A DNA stretch of 24,079 nt from NCBI GenBank assembly GCA_000969725.1, contig JXSR01S018820.1. One strand, 5' to 3'. Position 1 is the first letter of the stretch. Each line of letters opens with the position of its first letter. Of this stretch, positions 1-11,211 are shown piece by piece. The notes under the pieces are model-generated. The model did no database searches, was not told the origin of the DNA, and worked only from the letters and a program-made list of their open reading frames with translations. The stretch is from Ophiothrix spiculata. Taxonomy: Eukaryota; Echinodermata; Ophiuroidea; Amphilepidida; Ophiotrichidae. The position numbers and the translations under genes were made by a program.

Positions 1-138
1 TCTGAACTAAACTGCTCAAATATGGAAGGAAAAAGTGGTAGCATCAATTAGACACAAATATATCCTATTGGTATAAATGTCAGGGGGCCCCGCATTGATT
101 TTTGTCCATGGGCCCCCGATCTCCTTGCTACGCCACTG
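1..138 (-). mobile_element. Terminus of a probable hAT-like DNA transposon
   Basis: The reverse complement of 121-138 reads CAGTGGCGTAGCAAGGAG. CAGTGGCG(T/G)A is a common terminal inverted repeat of hAT-type elements (family knowledge). The element would extend leftward out of the window, so the partner end cannot be seen. Next to the end, GGGGGCCCC and GGGCCCCC (about 84-118) can pair as a GC-rich hairpin. The bases after the end (139-146) would be one copy of the 8-bp target duplication. Confidence 0.5.
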
Positions 139-779
139 CCACAAGGATACTATATTTCCTTCGGGAAACTTTATTAATGATCAAAAATGCCTGCACATGT
201 AACATTTGAACAGGAAACATCAAAAACAATTTGCAAACAGGCCTTACCCTTTAAGCATTTTATCTTTTTTGTCCTTCGTTGTAAAAACAAATTATCCAAT
301 GGCAAACTTTTATCCATTTTTAAATCATTGTTTTTGTTTCTAGTGATTTAATCTTAAAAAATAAAAGCTATACACAGACTTGGTTTGGCTCTTTACAAGC
401 ACGATTCATGAGTTTTGATATGAGCAAATCACGTTCAAAGGCATACTCTAAATATCTAAGAGAGTGTTCTTGTCTCGTCTACAAGTAGCCTTGACATTTT
501 AACTTAACATTTTCAAAGATGAAACAATTTAAATTACTGTCAACAGATTGTTTAAGAGTATAAAACAAGCCACACTTCTTGTTAGAGCAAACCTTACTTA
601 GTTGTAAACTTAGAAGCACAAAGCAGGAATCATACTATGTTATACATAGGATCAACAGATTAGCAATGACTTTGGATCGAATAAGACCAAATCACTGAGT
701 ATTAATATATTTTGTGCATTACAATTTCATGATGTTGGAATTATTGTCAGCTAATTTTGTTGCTTTTACATGGATAAAC
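139..779. other. Non-coding AT-rich stretch
   Basis: I see no credible reading frame, RNA gene or inverted repeat. A phrase at about 158-175 (ccttcgggaaactttatt) recurs near 6272-6288 with small changes and may be an old dispersed repeat. Confidence 0.5.
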
Positions 780-1102
780 CTTGGACATAAGTTCATATGA
801 ATGTTCAGCGAGTTTGGGTACTTTGTTATTACTCGAAAAATACGGACTACTTCATTTCTCTACAGTCATGGTCATAATACAATCCCAACAAGTCAACTTA
901 TCGTCGGACCCCATTGGAAATAAGTCTGCATAGTTAGCCAGACTTAATGGGTCATCCGTGCACTTTTCGGATTTGGTGTTTGATTTTATACCTGTTTTTT
1001 ACTGTATTGTTTTTTGTTAATTTGTACCATTGTATCTCTATTATTATTGTTTATTGTTCTCCGGAATGTGCTGAATAAATAACAAACAAACAAACAAACA
1101 AA
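780..1102 (+). mobile_element. 3' end of a CR1/L2-like LINE with stem-loop and ACAA tail
   Basis: This is the 3' untranslated end of a non-LTR retrotransposon in plus orientation. A stem-loop at 909-951 pairs AAGTCTG (922-928) with CAGACTT (939-945), and CCCATT with AATGGG on the outside. It is followed by a T-rich region, CTGAATAAATAA, and the tandem tail (ACAA)n at about 1081-1102. No reverse-transcriptase coding is visible upstream, so the copy is strongly 5'-truncated. The left boundary is only approximate. Confidence 0.6.
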
Positions 1103-1272
1103 TGCTTCATGTGCGTTAATCGCCTGCTTACTTTGTACTTCAAGGTTTATAAATTATTGATTTAATTTAAGTTCTTTAAAAGCTTGTTGTTTCCGAACAG
1201 TCGTTTAGTGTAAGGCATCAATTCCAAATATTGGCATCTACGCAATAACGCGGCGATGCTGATGGTTTTATC

Positions 1273-1415
1273 GACGCCATATCGCTGTGATGTTAAAATC
1301 ATATAACAGGAACGCCATGCCGCTGTGATGTTAAAATGCGTATACCAAGAACGCCATTCCGCTGCGATGTTTAAACGTATTCCACGAACGCCGTACCACC
1401 GCAGTATTAAAATCC
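1273..1415. repeat. Tandem repeat, about 38-bp unit, four copies
   Basis: Units start at 1273, 1310, 1349 and 1386 and are 37, 39, 37 and about 30 bp long. The core is GAACGCCATnCCGCTGTGAT followed by GTTAAAAT. The last copy is the most diverged. The open minus-strand frame across this array is a by-product of the repeat. Confidence 0.85.
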
Positions 1416-2400
1416 TAAAATAAACATGAAACTTTACACATATATACCTATTATACATTAATCTTTTTATAGATACCTTTCATTATAACCAACCATTATC
1501 TGGGATTAAAATTACCTTACGTTTGATTTATTTAAAACCTGATGAAATAAATCAAACCCGGAGGGGCCTTGATATATATTTAAAAAAACATTGCATCAGG
1601 GTAGGGTTGGTGGGTTTTTTGAAACCCGAATTCACACAGATGTTGCCATTACTCGAGTCTGCAACAGATGTGAAGAGTGAACCGTCATGCGCACGACACT
1701 ACAAAAGGAAAGGTGGCTTCCGGGGGCGCGCTACATATTTGGTGGTCAGTAGGGACCATATGGAATGAAGTATACAGCAGACGCCTTTGGTAAGCCAAGT
1801 AGTGACAAAAAACCGTTGATGACCCCAAAATAATCTCAAGCCCCGACTCGTTCCTTGCGTGTTTTGTCTCCATAAAACATGCTTAAATTAACCAGACTGC
1901 TTTTTATACTAAGACCTGAGTAAGGAAAGTTGCTAATGATTTCATGTTATGGAATATCACAACTCTAGGCCTACCTGTTGAGTGACGGGGTCCGAAGATT
2001 GCGGAATCCAGACTACATTTTACGTTTGACTGTTTTCCTAGAGGAACCGTTTAAATAGCGAAGTGACTAAATACCCCAAAACTTCATGTATATTACATCA
2101 ATTAGTTTGTTGGAATGTGAGCTACACTTTGGGAAGATATGAGCATTTTTTGAAATAGGGGATTTCTTTTTTAAATATTAGTGACTTGTAAAAGTCCACC
2201 TTTTCAGGGTGAGCCATCACATTATATTTATTTATTATTTATTTAGACTATCAGTTCTGATATCGAGTCAAACCAGATTCATCAATTAAATATATAATAA
2301 TAATACATGTTTGACAGCATTGTTTCGAAAGGGCCATATAGACCCTCACTCGAAATAAATGTATCCCAAAAGGTGGTATGTATATACCACCGCACGTTAA
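1416..2400. other. Non-coding stretch
   Basis: Short open frames at 1523-1768 and 1685-1873 overlap on opposite strands and show no recognisable domain or splice context. Nothing else is supported here. Confidence 0.4.
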
Positions 2401-2412
2401 AAAAGATCACAA

Positions 2413-2490
2413 GCGCGAAAATTAAAGAGCGCGAAATGATTCGAAATACCTCAAAATTATCTTTGCGCGAAAATTACTTAGCGCAAAAAT
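2413..2490. repeat. GCGCGAAAATTA repeat pair
   Basis: GCGCGAAAATTAAAGAGCGC (2413-2432, followed by GAAAT) and GCGCGAAAATTACTTAGCGC (2465-2484, followed by AAAAAT) are direct copies 52 bp apart. Each has paired GCGC ends. They look like a remnant of a dispersed repeat. I cannot name the family. Confidence 0.5.
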
Positions 2491-3090
2491 ATTGGCGTAT
2501 ACAGTATTACATTCTGTTAATTATAGAAGAAGACATATATTTCATCTTATGTTCAAATTCTTATTGAGTTGTTTCAGGTAAGATTGAACTTAAATATATA
2601 GCTTGTCATCAAGGTAAAGAATTGACATTGTGTTTATTTCCCTTGATGCATCTAGTCTCCCTTAAACGTCAAGTTGAATGTGTACAATGATAATATTTAT
2701 TAAAAGAAATAAAATATATTAGCTATTGATGTTGAAATGTTTAAAGGATCATCAACAACAAACTTAAGCAGTCGTGGTCTATATAGTCAATTTTGGTAAA
2801 ATCAAATGTGGTAAATCATCGCCAACTAGTAAATAACATGAAAACATGAATGGCCTTTAAATGTTATGAAACATTTACCATAAAAATGTACTTTGAATCA
2901 CCCCTATTTATGACTTTTGTAGATAAATTTGACATTACAAATATTACGTGATCTACCTTTTTAACCCATCTTTTAATGCTGTTCATGAGTTGCATCGAAA
3001 AAGGAAGAGGTGGTTTTGAGTTCTTTGACACCTTCAAAACTCCGCAAGATTCAAAACTCCTATACAAACAGATATAAAGGAAAACTAAAC
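2491..3090. other. Non-coding AT-rich stretch
   Basis: No supported gene, RNA or structured repeat is seen between the GCGCGAAAA pair and the first copy of the 630-bp repeat. Confidence 0.4.
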
Positions 3091-3722
3091 GTATTGGGGT
3101 GATTCCAAAGTAACGTTTGTGACCGAAAAATTGAAAAATTTCACTTTTAAATGGCCACAGACACTAGCATAAACAGTATATCAACAAGTTTGTTGTTGAT
3201 AATGGTGCTCACTGGTGGGATCAAGACATGCAGGTGTTTAAAGATTACAATATTTGCAAAAATACTGAATAAAGTTCATGTAACGTTCGGTAACGTTTGT
3301 GACATCGCACGGAAATGGTTTTTTGCTCCAAATGACTTCAAAGTAAAAAATCTCTGACATGTTAGCGAATTTTTTATTGCACTTTTCACAGATGATGGGT
3401 AACATATTTACAAAGATTTCATAAAAGTAGTAGGAAATTCTATTGTCAGGATTTCTTTTAATGCAATGTTTTGTTTGGTAACGTCTGGTAACGTTTGTTA
3501 CATTTTTGTGTAACTTTTTGGTAACGTTTGTGACATTTTTGAATTAAAACATGTGCTCATTCATGCACGGATAGAACAAATTCAAAATTGCAGATTAGAA
3601 AATACTTTTCACGTACCGAGTAATAAACGTATGACTGAAAAAACTGCTCATATGGTCGAATAAAAAAGCTGATTTTTTGCTTGAATTCAAAAAAGGTTTA
3701 GTTTTCACTGGAATGAGCCATT
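3091..3722 (+). repeat. Dispersed repeat family X, copy 1
   Basis: This copy aligns in direct orientation with 8199-8822 over its whole length, with point changes and small indels. It contains the motif GTAACGTTTGTGAC or close variants at 3110, 3280-3303, 3488 and 3521. A plus-strand frame from 3151 stays open for 56 codons in both copies without an indel. It ends at a TAG in copy 2, while copy 1 continues to 3357. No terminal repeats are apparent, so the element class is unknown. Confidence 0.8.
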
Positions 3723-5280
3723 TGGATTCGTCTTCCAACAAAAAAATGGAAGTATCTAATGATGAGGGACCAAAAGAGCGATGTCTTCTCCCACACTTTA
3801 GCAAACGAACTACAACTTTATTCTAAATGTCAGTGACCCGATGTCGTCTGTCGTCAGTAAACAATTTTCCACGTATAATGTTTATCTTTGGAGTATTGAT
3901 TTCAGTTTTGATAATTTCCAACAACCCGTATCCCGCCTTTCACCTCGCAAGTTATCAATTGAATGCAATGAGAAAATGTGTTGGAAAGATACGTTCAACA
4001 TTTTTGACAACCTTCAAAATCTTCTAGCAATCGTAATATGCAATATAAAAATGAAATCAAGTATTCTTGGATTTTTAATCTGTTCGTTCAATGTCTAAAT
4101 GGAAAGTAAACAGGAATAGATATTAAATGTTACAAACTTAATACTTTAATAACATGAGATATGATCGAAAAATAATGCAAGAAACATGCGTAAATATTAA
4201 CAAAGCAAGGATTATGTTTAAACTTGTGTATTCTTCATCTTTAAGTGTTTATTTAAAGCTATACATACCAATTTAATTTGAAGTTTATCAAAAATATCGA
4301 CAATTCCGTCAACACTGATTGTTTACCAATCTGTCAGGGGCATAGACTTCGCTGAGTAATCGTAATACTACAAGGTGAGAACTTAATGCACTTCGTCATT
4401 TTACTGGATTACCAACTACATAAAACAAACGTATAAAATCATAATTATTCAAACGAAACATTAAAATAAAATGAGAAAACGCCCGGGTACTCACGTTTCG
4501 ATTGGGTACAAACGCGCGGCCATAGATTACGACTATTCCTCTATGATGTCCCTACTTGTTAAACGTGTTTTGTAATACCTTCTGCGTCCGTAATTGCCTA
4601 TTGATCTCAAGTTTGACCTATTTTGATCTAAAATCTAATTATTAAGTCTGGGTTGCTCGATATCAGACTGATAGTCTGTGCTTGCAGGGCTATTAAGATT
4701 TACATTTCAAGCAATAAAAACATGTTTTATTTTTCTTTTGTTAATTTTTTTCTATTTTATTTTAAATCAATCAAGAATCCTGTTAAACAGATTTGTATCA
4801 GAGCATTTAAAAATAAGCTTTGACTCGCCCATGTGATAAAAAAATGTTTTAAAATGTATACGCGAGGAAGTTTGGGTTCATCAATAAAAACAACTATCCA
4901 ACTGGATAATACAATACATTTCTCGTTTGTTTGAAGTAGAGGATTAGGGCACAAATGATGTATGTGCGTTTCAACAATCCCAAGAATGAAAGACTTCAAG
5001 ACCTAATTGATATTTCGAGATGATCTTCTACACCTGTGTATCGGTTCATCGTGAAAGCATCGTCAAGTCTTGAAACCTGTTGTTGTAGGGATTAGATTGT
5101 TATAAAGATAGTGATGATAATAAAAGAAAAATGCAAATATAAATAGAGAAGAAAACTGAAAAACAAACCAAAACACTATAAGCATAAAAGCATAAAAGAA
5201 AAATCAGGGCATCAAATCTAGCAATGTCTTTCGATTATAATCTTTATTTAGAATAAGCGCCATAAGGCTTTCCATAATTT
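3723..5280. other. Non-coding AT-rich stretch
   Basis: Open frames at 3827-4098 and 4757-4999 have no recognisable domain, and their composition matches the surrounding DNA. I see no tRNA, rRNA or structured repeat. Confidence 0.4.
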
Positions 5281-5475
5281 AAATCAATCAATAGAGTAGG
5301 TCAGGTCCTAAACAATATCTTTAATGTTTTTAACCTATTTCAAGAAGACTTTCCTCTGATCTACTTTCACTTTTAAATTTTGTTTGTGAAAATTTATAAT
5401 AATATTGTCAAAACCATAGGTCATTATTTTAAAGAAATTGCTTGAAAGGAGTTAAAGCAATTATTTGCTAGTAAT
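5281..5475 (+). repeat. Dispersed repeat family Y, copy 1
   Basis: This segment aligns with 7780-7985 in direct orientation. Shared landmarks are AAATCAATnAA, (T/C)AGGTCA(G/A)GTCCT, CT(G/C)ATCTACTTTCAC-like text, AATATTG(T/A)CAAA, and CCATAGGTCAT. Identity is moderate, so this is an old copy of unknown class. Confidence 0.6.
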
Positions 5476-7319
5476 GGTAATTGAATTCGTAGAATTTACA
5501 AATCAAAAGTTTATCAAGTCTAAGTAATTTGTTTTCAGGCAACTCAAAGTGCTCGTGGTAAACTAACTCACTTATTGGACTGGGAACATAATTGCGTGTA
5601 AACCAACTTTAAGTAAACATACCGTGAGTGATAATCAAAATATTAAAAAACATTTTAATGAAAGTCTGTTGTATGAACCAAAACAGCAGCAACAACAAAA
5701 ATAATAACGACAACAATTACAAGCAAATAACCTAAAATCAATTCAGGAGGAGGATTTTAAATTCAAAACGATCTAAACTTCAGATTCAATTACTAGCCTT
5801 AAAAACAAATGGTGCAAAATTATTCATCCTCTATTGTGGTCTGGTACTTGCACCATGTCTTTACTGCTAGCAATGTCTACCAATTGAATGTCGTTTCTTC
5901 GTTTCTTATTTTTGCGTTACTGGTTTGTACGGTGCGAAAAATGAAATTAGCAACTTCTTCACAACGACCTCGAGTGTTTTAAAAGTTCATAACTTCGGTG
6001 TTTCTCAGTCAATTGTCAAAAATACGGAGTCAAATGAAAGCTGAATCTTTAGCGCTTGTGCACACAATCTTAAATTTACGTTTACGTCTTCCGTATTGGC
6101 GCATGAGCCATTAGTTCGAGGTGAGGAGGTACTTTTTGGGAGTCTTTATTTCCATGTATTTTATTTTGTTACACTCTGAACATTTACGTTGATGTTTTCG
6201 TTACATCAATTCGGAAAATCTGTTATGCATACGAGACCATTGTGTTTTGAGAACAATAGAAAATAGGATATCCTTCGGGTAACTTTATCAAACATATATA
6301 ATTTTTACAAGTACAGCAAATTCGATTTCAACTTGTTCTTTTGCCGACGCCTTTTTTGTTTTCTGTATTCCTTTGTGTTAAATATCAATAACCATAACAT
6401 GCCTTAAGCCGTGTTTAGGTATTGAAAAGGGAAATGTGGCTTTTATAAAATCATAAACGCATATCTGAACAAGTTTTCCTCCAATCCATGTTTTCATTTG
6501 GCACATCTGTTGCGTTTATATAAAAAAAAATAACTAAACAAACTAACAATAAAAGAGAAATATGCATAGGTTGATAATATATACAAGATGTGTTATATTT
6601 TTCTGAAGCACGATCCTTGTGTTGAACACTCGTTGTCTGCTTGTACATGTATGTTTTTAACTTAAAATTCTTGGGAAAGAAACTACAAGAAGTGTAGAGA
6701 AATGAGTTTGACAACTACGAGTCGAGATCAGAACAAGGTGCATTATTTCTTTCTAAAATGTCATTATAGCAACAAGTAAAGAGCAGTTTTTGATCTAATT
6801 ATTGCACGACGATAACTAAAATGTAATTGTAAAGAACTTGAATTAAAAGAAAATAATTTGTTTTAAAATGTTTGTTATTTCTATCAAACATGGAAAATAC
6901 AACCATCCACCGTTCCATGTAAACTTAACTTTACAATTCCTTTAAATTATTGTAACACGGATGAGCATGTTACGCGTACTCGTACATGAATTTAACCACG
7001 CGATTGTGAGTGAGGTGCAGGATTGCAAGAACGGCGAAATTCTACCAATAGATACAATACATGATACTGCACCCTAATGGCGTTTGTGATGCACAGAGTG
7101 CAACTAGATATGATTAATGAATGCGCGAATTTTATTCGATGAGTAATAGAAAATTCTACCTACGATACAATGCCCTTTCAAGAAATAATTCTTACTGATA
7201 TGATTTGTAGCTGTATGACAAATAAACGATAAAGGTAACAATCGTTTTGCTAAAGGTGTGTTTACATTGCGACGTTTTAGGGGTAACAACAAGCAACATA
7301 GACCTGCAAATTGCAGTTT
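5476..7319. other. Non-coding AT-rich stretch
   Basis: Open frames at 6451-6714 and 7104-7292 (minus) have no recognisable domain. A CAA/AAC-rich simple stretch lies near 5680-5720. A 13-bp palindrome (CTGCAAATTGCAG) lies at 7304-7316. No gene is supported. Confidence 0.4.
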
Positions 7320-7735
7320 TGAATTTTACGCCGGGTCCTCGTTAGTTAAAGTCAGTTCACGTTGGCACACGCTCAGGTTGTCGTTACAATCGGTCGCTTT
7401 CACTTACAAGTTTTAAAATTTTGGGATGACATAGAATAAGATTTGATGTCGTTGAGATCTCGTTGGCCACCGCAACCCTCAGTTCTTTGACGTTTCCATG
7501 CCGTTTGTAGCAGTCTGTATCGTTTAGAGGTCGTCACAATTCGTTGGTAATCGTAGTCAACAACAGTGTGTTGCAGGGATGTGAGTAGGAATGATTGTAC
7601 CATCCGCACAAACTTCAAGTTACGTTTCTGTTGTCGTGACCAGTCAATAGCATTCGTTCCTTTACGTCAGCCTTGGTCAGTATTTGCCGCCTCACTACGT
7701 TGCTTACAGTTGTTCGTCGACGAGAAGTCGTCATC
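7320..7735. repeat. Less AT-rich island with recurring GTCGT/AACGA words
   Basis: The base composition changes sharply from the flanks, and words such as TCGTTGG, GTCGTTACAATCG, GTCGTTGAGATC and GTCGTCAC recur (AACGAC on the other strand). Frames at 7400-7618 and 7566-7781 are open but overlap on opposite strands and match no family I know. It is probably a mobile-element remnant or simple-sequence-derived repeat. Confidence 0.35.
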
Positions 7736-7736
7736 C

Positions 7737-7763
7737 AAGAAGAAGAAGAAGAAGAAGAAGAAG
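7737..7763. repeat. (AAG)9 microsatellite
   Basis: Nine uninterrupted AAG units follow directly on the island. All three plus-strand frames through it give low-complexity Lys, Glu or Arg runs, which explains the open frames here. Confidence 0.97.
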
Positions 7764-7779
7764 CGCCAAACGAGTTTAT

Positions 7780-7985
7780 AAATCAATTAACAAATCAGGT
7801 CAAGTCCTGCGATTTATTCATGATTCTTCAAACACATATCCAGAGTTCTTTCCCTCTCTGACCTACTTTCACCGTGACTTTCACTTTCTATTATTGACTT
7901 GTTTGTTTAAAAATAGTAGCAATATTGACAAAGCCATAGGTCATCATTTGAAAATAAAAGCTTAATTGAGAGAAGTTAAAGAATT
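7780..7985 (+). repeat. Dispersed repeat family Y, copy 2
   Basis: This is the partner of 5281-5475 in the same orientation. It is slightly longer because of short insertions around 7880-7900. Confidence 0.6.
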
Positions 7986-8198
7986 TTACGAATCAAATAT
8001 TAATGAAATGTCGGTAATTTTGTGCCCTGGTAGTTGAAAATGACGGCAATGAATAAACAAATGCATTGAAGCATAAATCATTATTACATAAGCATGGAAT
8101 CCCTCTTGGCGCATTGATCAAATATATACAAATGTCTTGTGTTTTTAATGACAGGTTAAATTCTAATAAATGAATAGTTCGAGGAGAAAAAAAACTAT

Positions 8199-8822
8199 TT
8201 TAGGCGATTCTAAGTAACATTTATTTCACTTTTAAATGGCTATAGAACCTACCATAAACATAATATCCACAAGTTTGTTGTTGATAATGATACTCACTTG
8301 TAGGGTCAAGATATGTAGATGTTTAAAAATTAAATTAATTGCCAAAATCCTGAATAAAGTTCATGTAACGTTCGCTAACGTTTGTGACATCGCACGGAAA
8401 TAGAGGTGTTTTTTTTACTCCAAATGACTTCAAATTAAAAATTCTCTGACGTGTTAGAATATTTTTTTATTTCGATTTACACATATGATTGGTAACATAT
8501 TAAAAAATATTTCATAACAATGGTAAGTAGCAAATTCTATCGTCAGGATTTATTTGAATGCATTGTTTTATGTGGTAACGGTTTGTAACGTTTGTGACAT
8601 TTTGGTATAACGTTTTGGTAACGTTTGTGACATTTCTGAAATAAAACATGTGCTCATTCATTCACGGATAGAAAAACTTTACCATTTCTGTTTTTGAAAT
8701 GCTTCTCACGTACCAAGTAACAAATGTATGACATAAAAACCTGCTTATGTGGTCAGATAAAAAAAAAACCTGATTTTTTGCTTGAAGTCAAAAAGGTTTC
8801 ATTCTCTATGGAATTAACCTTT
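8199..8822 (+). repeat. Dispersed repeat family X, copy 2
   Basis: This is the partner of 3091-3722. GTAACGTTTGTGAC-type motifs are at 8365-8388, 8585 and 8618. It lacks about 22 bp present near 3119-3140 of copy 1. The frame starting ATG at 8236 matches copy 1 codon for codon until a TAG. Confidence 0.8.
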
Positions 8823-9189
8823 TTAAAAAGCACACACGTACACAAAAAAAACCATTGAACTTGTTATGAAATTAAATTTGGACTTCAGAAAACGTGGAAA
8901 GCAAAAAATTAAATCTGTTATGAAACCAACCTTCAATTCCAGAATACATGGTTTTTTCCTATATAAGAGAATTGCTTCATCTTTTGTCTGCTGCTTTTTT
9001 CTCCTTAAACATGATTTCCATAAAAACGTTCAGACTAGAGTATGCAAAACGTCTACCAATTTATACGTAGCTTGTCGTGATTTATATGAACAGCTAAAGG
9101 CGACATACATGTATTAAATCAGTCTTCAATAACGATGCAGTATCCATGACATACTAAGATTGCACTAAACCAGTAGTCTTTGATGTCTC
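8823..9189. other. Non-coding stretch
   Basis: A frame at 8866-9117 is open for 83 codons but is rich in Lys, Phe and Cys, as expected from AT-rich DNA, and has no recognisable domain. Confidence 0.35.
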
Positions 9190-9660
9190 GATTGCTTTAA
9201 CCCTCGTCTAACCAGGGGGGGTGGGTTGTTCCCCCCTAAGGTTTTTCCCCGCAGCATACAAACGCAAAAGCAACCGACCCCAGGCTTATGGGTAATCTCT
9301 TTAACATCCTTTGCGGTCATTTTGATGAAAAAATTAGGGGGTACCACCTAAGGTGGGGTGAGGGTAGGCCGTCAAAGTTGGGGTGTAGGGGTGGGGGGTT
9401 GTTGCAACCCGGCGACATTTTTGACCATTTTGAAAAAAATACGCATGCTATGAGGCTGAAACTTGCGGGGTATGTTAGAATTGCTATTTCCCTCCGTTAC
9501 ATGCAAAACCCCGATGAAATTCCGTTATTAAAAAAAAATGATTTTGGTGGCCATTTTTGCCAAAATTCCGATTTTTCCGAAAGGTAAAAGTGATTTTATT
9601 TTTGATTTTCGTCTGAGAAGATACTACCAAGTCAAAACCATCTCTCTTGAATACGTTTGA
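9190..9660. repeat. G/C-rich dispersed repeat, family Z copy 1
   Basis: G7 (9215-9221) and C6 (9231-9236) can pair as a hairpin. The core at 9307-9370 (TTTGCGGTCATTTTGATGAA, a GGTACCACC step, then a G-rich run) recurs in part at 17776-17850 and 18066-18135. The run at about 9353-9398 has several G4 tracts. I cannot assign an element class. Confidence 0.55.
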
Positions 9661-10566
9661 AAACATATTAATTATGTCTCCTGTTGTTCGATTTTTTTAA
9701 AAAGCAAAGCCGTACCCATAAGTAATCAGATTATGTATACTAAAAGCCCTTAAAAGTTTTTTATGACATTCACTTAAATGTTATCGATAACTCCATTATG
9801 CTTAGAGTATCAGCTTGCTTTTTACTAATAAACATTTAAAAAAGCACCAGTTTGGAGTACATTCATATTTAAAAATATTAATAAAAAATGAGGCTTTAAA
9901 AATCTAAAGTACAATGAAAGATTTCTGTGCAGTAAGCTATATGGAACAAATTATTCTTGAAATCTAAAAAGGGAGGTTGCCTTATTATGCTTGATCATTT
10001 ACTATATATAAACATATCTTATTACTCATAAGTAGATGGCTATTCTAACTGCAAAAGGATGATGCATTTTCAAAGAGATTGGCAGAAACATTTTTTTTTT
10101 TCATCCAGAAAGATTATAATGTCTACCTTTGGCCAGTTAAAATGATGTGTCATAACTTAACCATTACAGTTTTAGACCCACGTTCTATCATTTTAGATTT
10201 GCATTTACCAATGTTCAACGATATTTAAATTAATAGGTTTTCATGATGCTTGTCAAAAATGAAAACAAGATTGTCTCTGGGAAAAATAAAACCAACTCTG
10301 CCCGAGGTATCTGAGGGAGAGTTGGACTTTGCAAAATTGATGGTGTTGGTTAAGACTACCCACTGCTGTTTGAAGGGGACATTTATTCATTTTAAACGAA
10401 AATTTAATATTTTACTTCTCAAAAATTTGAAAAAGCAGTTCAAATACATCGCATAATAAAGTTTTTCAACCAGTGTAAAAAATGTAATTCTTTTGGGTTG
10501 AAATTTGGTTAATTTTAAGCCCATTTAATGGTATTTTCTGTTAATTTAGATTTGTCCAAAAATGAG
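9661..10566. other. Non-coding AT-rich stretch
   Basis: It contains a T-run near 10091-10100 and an open frame at 10250-10456 with no recognisable domain. No gene is supported. Confidence 0.4.
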
Positions 10567-10755
10567 GGCGCTATACAAATTTCAAATTATTGATTTTACT
10601 TGATTATCGATTATATTGCTTAATTTGTGAAGATTTTCACTGAAAATGACAACAAAATGTTTTTGATGTTAAATGCTTACTTTGCCTATCAAATTGTGTT
10701 ATAACATGACAATATACCCCTCCTACATCTGAAAACAAATTTTATGAATAGCGCC
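10567..10755. mobile_element. Possible short inverted-repeat element (MITE-like)
   Basis: GGCGCTATACAAATTT at 10567 faces its inverse (AAATTTTATGAATAGCGCC, ending at 10755). This gives ends of about 16-20 bp with a short gap, bounding 189 bp of AT-rich DNA. I cannot define a target duplication, so the boundaries may be wrong. Confidence 0.4.
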
Positions 10756-11211
10756 ATCTATTTTGACACTGAGAGATAAAATGTCCCTATTTCTAATAGG
10801 GGTCAAACAACAGTGGTATACCCTGGTCAGTTAATATTTATGCCATATGAACACCCAGTTTTAATTATGTAGTGTATATTCCCAGTTACTAATTCTGAGT
10901 CAATTTTATGAGGGGTCATTAAATTCTTTATGCAGATCTGGTGTAATGATTGGTTTGTCAATGAAGGTGTCTATTGATATGCATTCATGCGGCAAAGGGC
11001 ATTGTGGGGAAAAGAGAGTGAGGTTCATAAAATTAGTAATGTTTTCACATGTTTTATCAGCTAATCGAGATGCTGTAAAAAACCCACCCTCCACTCCCGT
11101 AGTGAGGACAATTGTGTAAGCGTTGACTTTAATTTAAAGTTTTTGGCTATCACATGTACTTCTACAAAAGACATTGACAACAATTTAATGCCTATATGTT
11201 ATACTCAAGTA

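Noticed and set aside
1162-1458. 98-codon minus-strand frame
   Set aside because: It is produced by the 38-bp tandem repeat, with no start context, domain or splice partner.
2307-2567. 86-codon plus-strand frame
   Set aside because: It runs through the GCGCGAAAATTA repeat pair and has no domain or splice context.
3595-4098. Open frames of 66-85 codons after repeat copy X1
   Set aside because: They overlap on both strands. The part within the repeat is not open in the second copy, and no domain is seen.
9165-9666. Three open frames on both strands of 60-99 codons
   Set aside because: They fall within the G/C-rich repeat, overlap one another on opposite strands, and encode simple-sequence runs.
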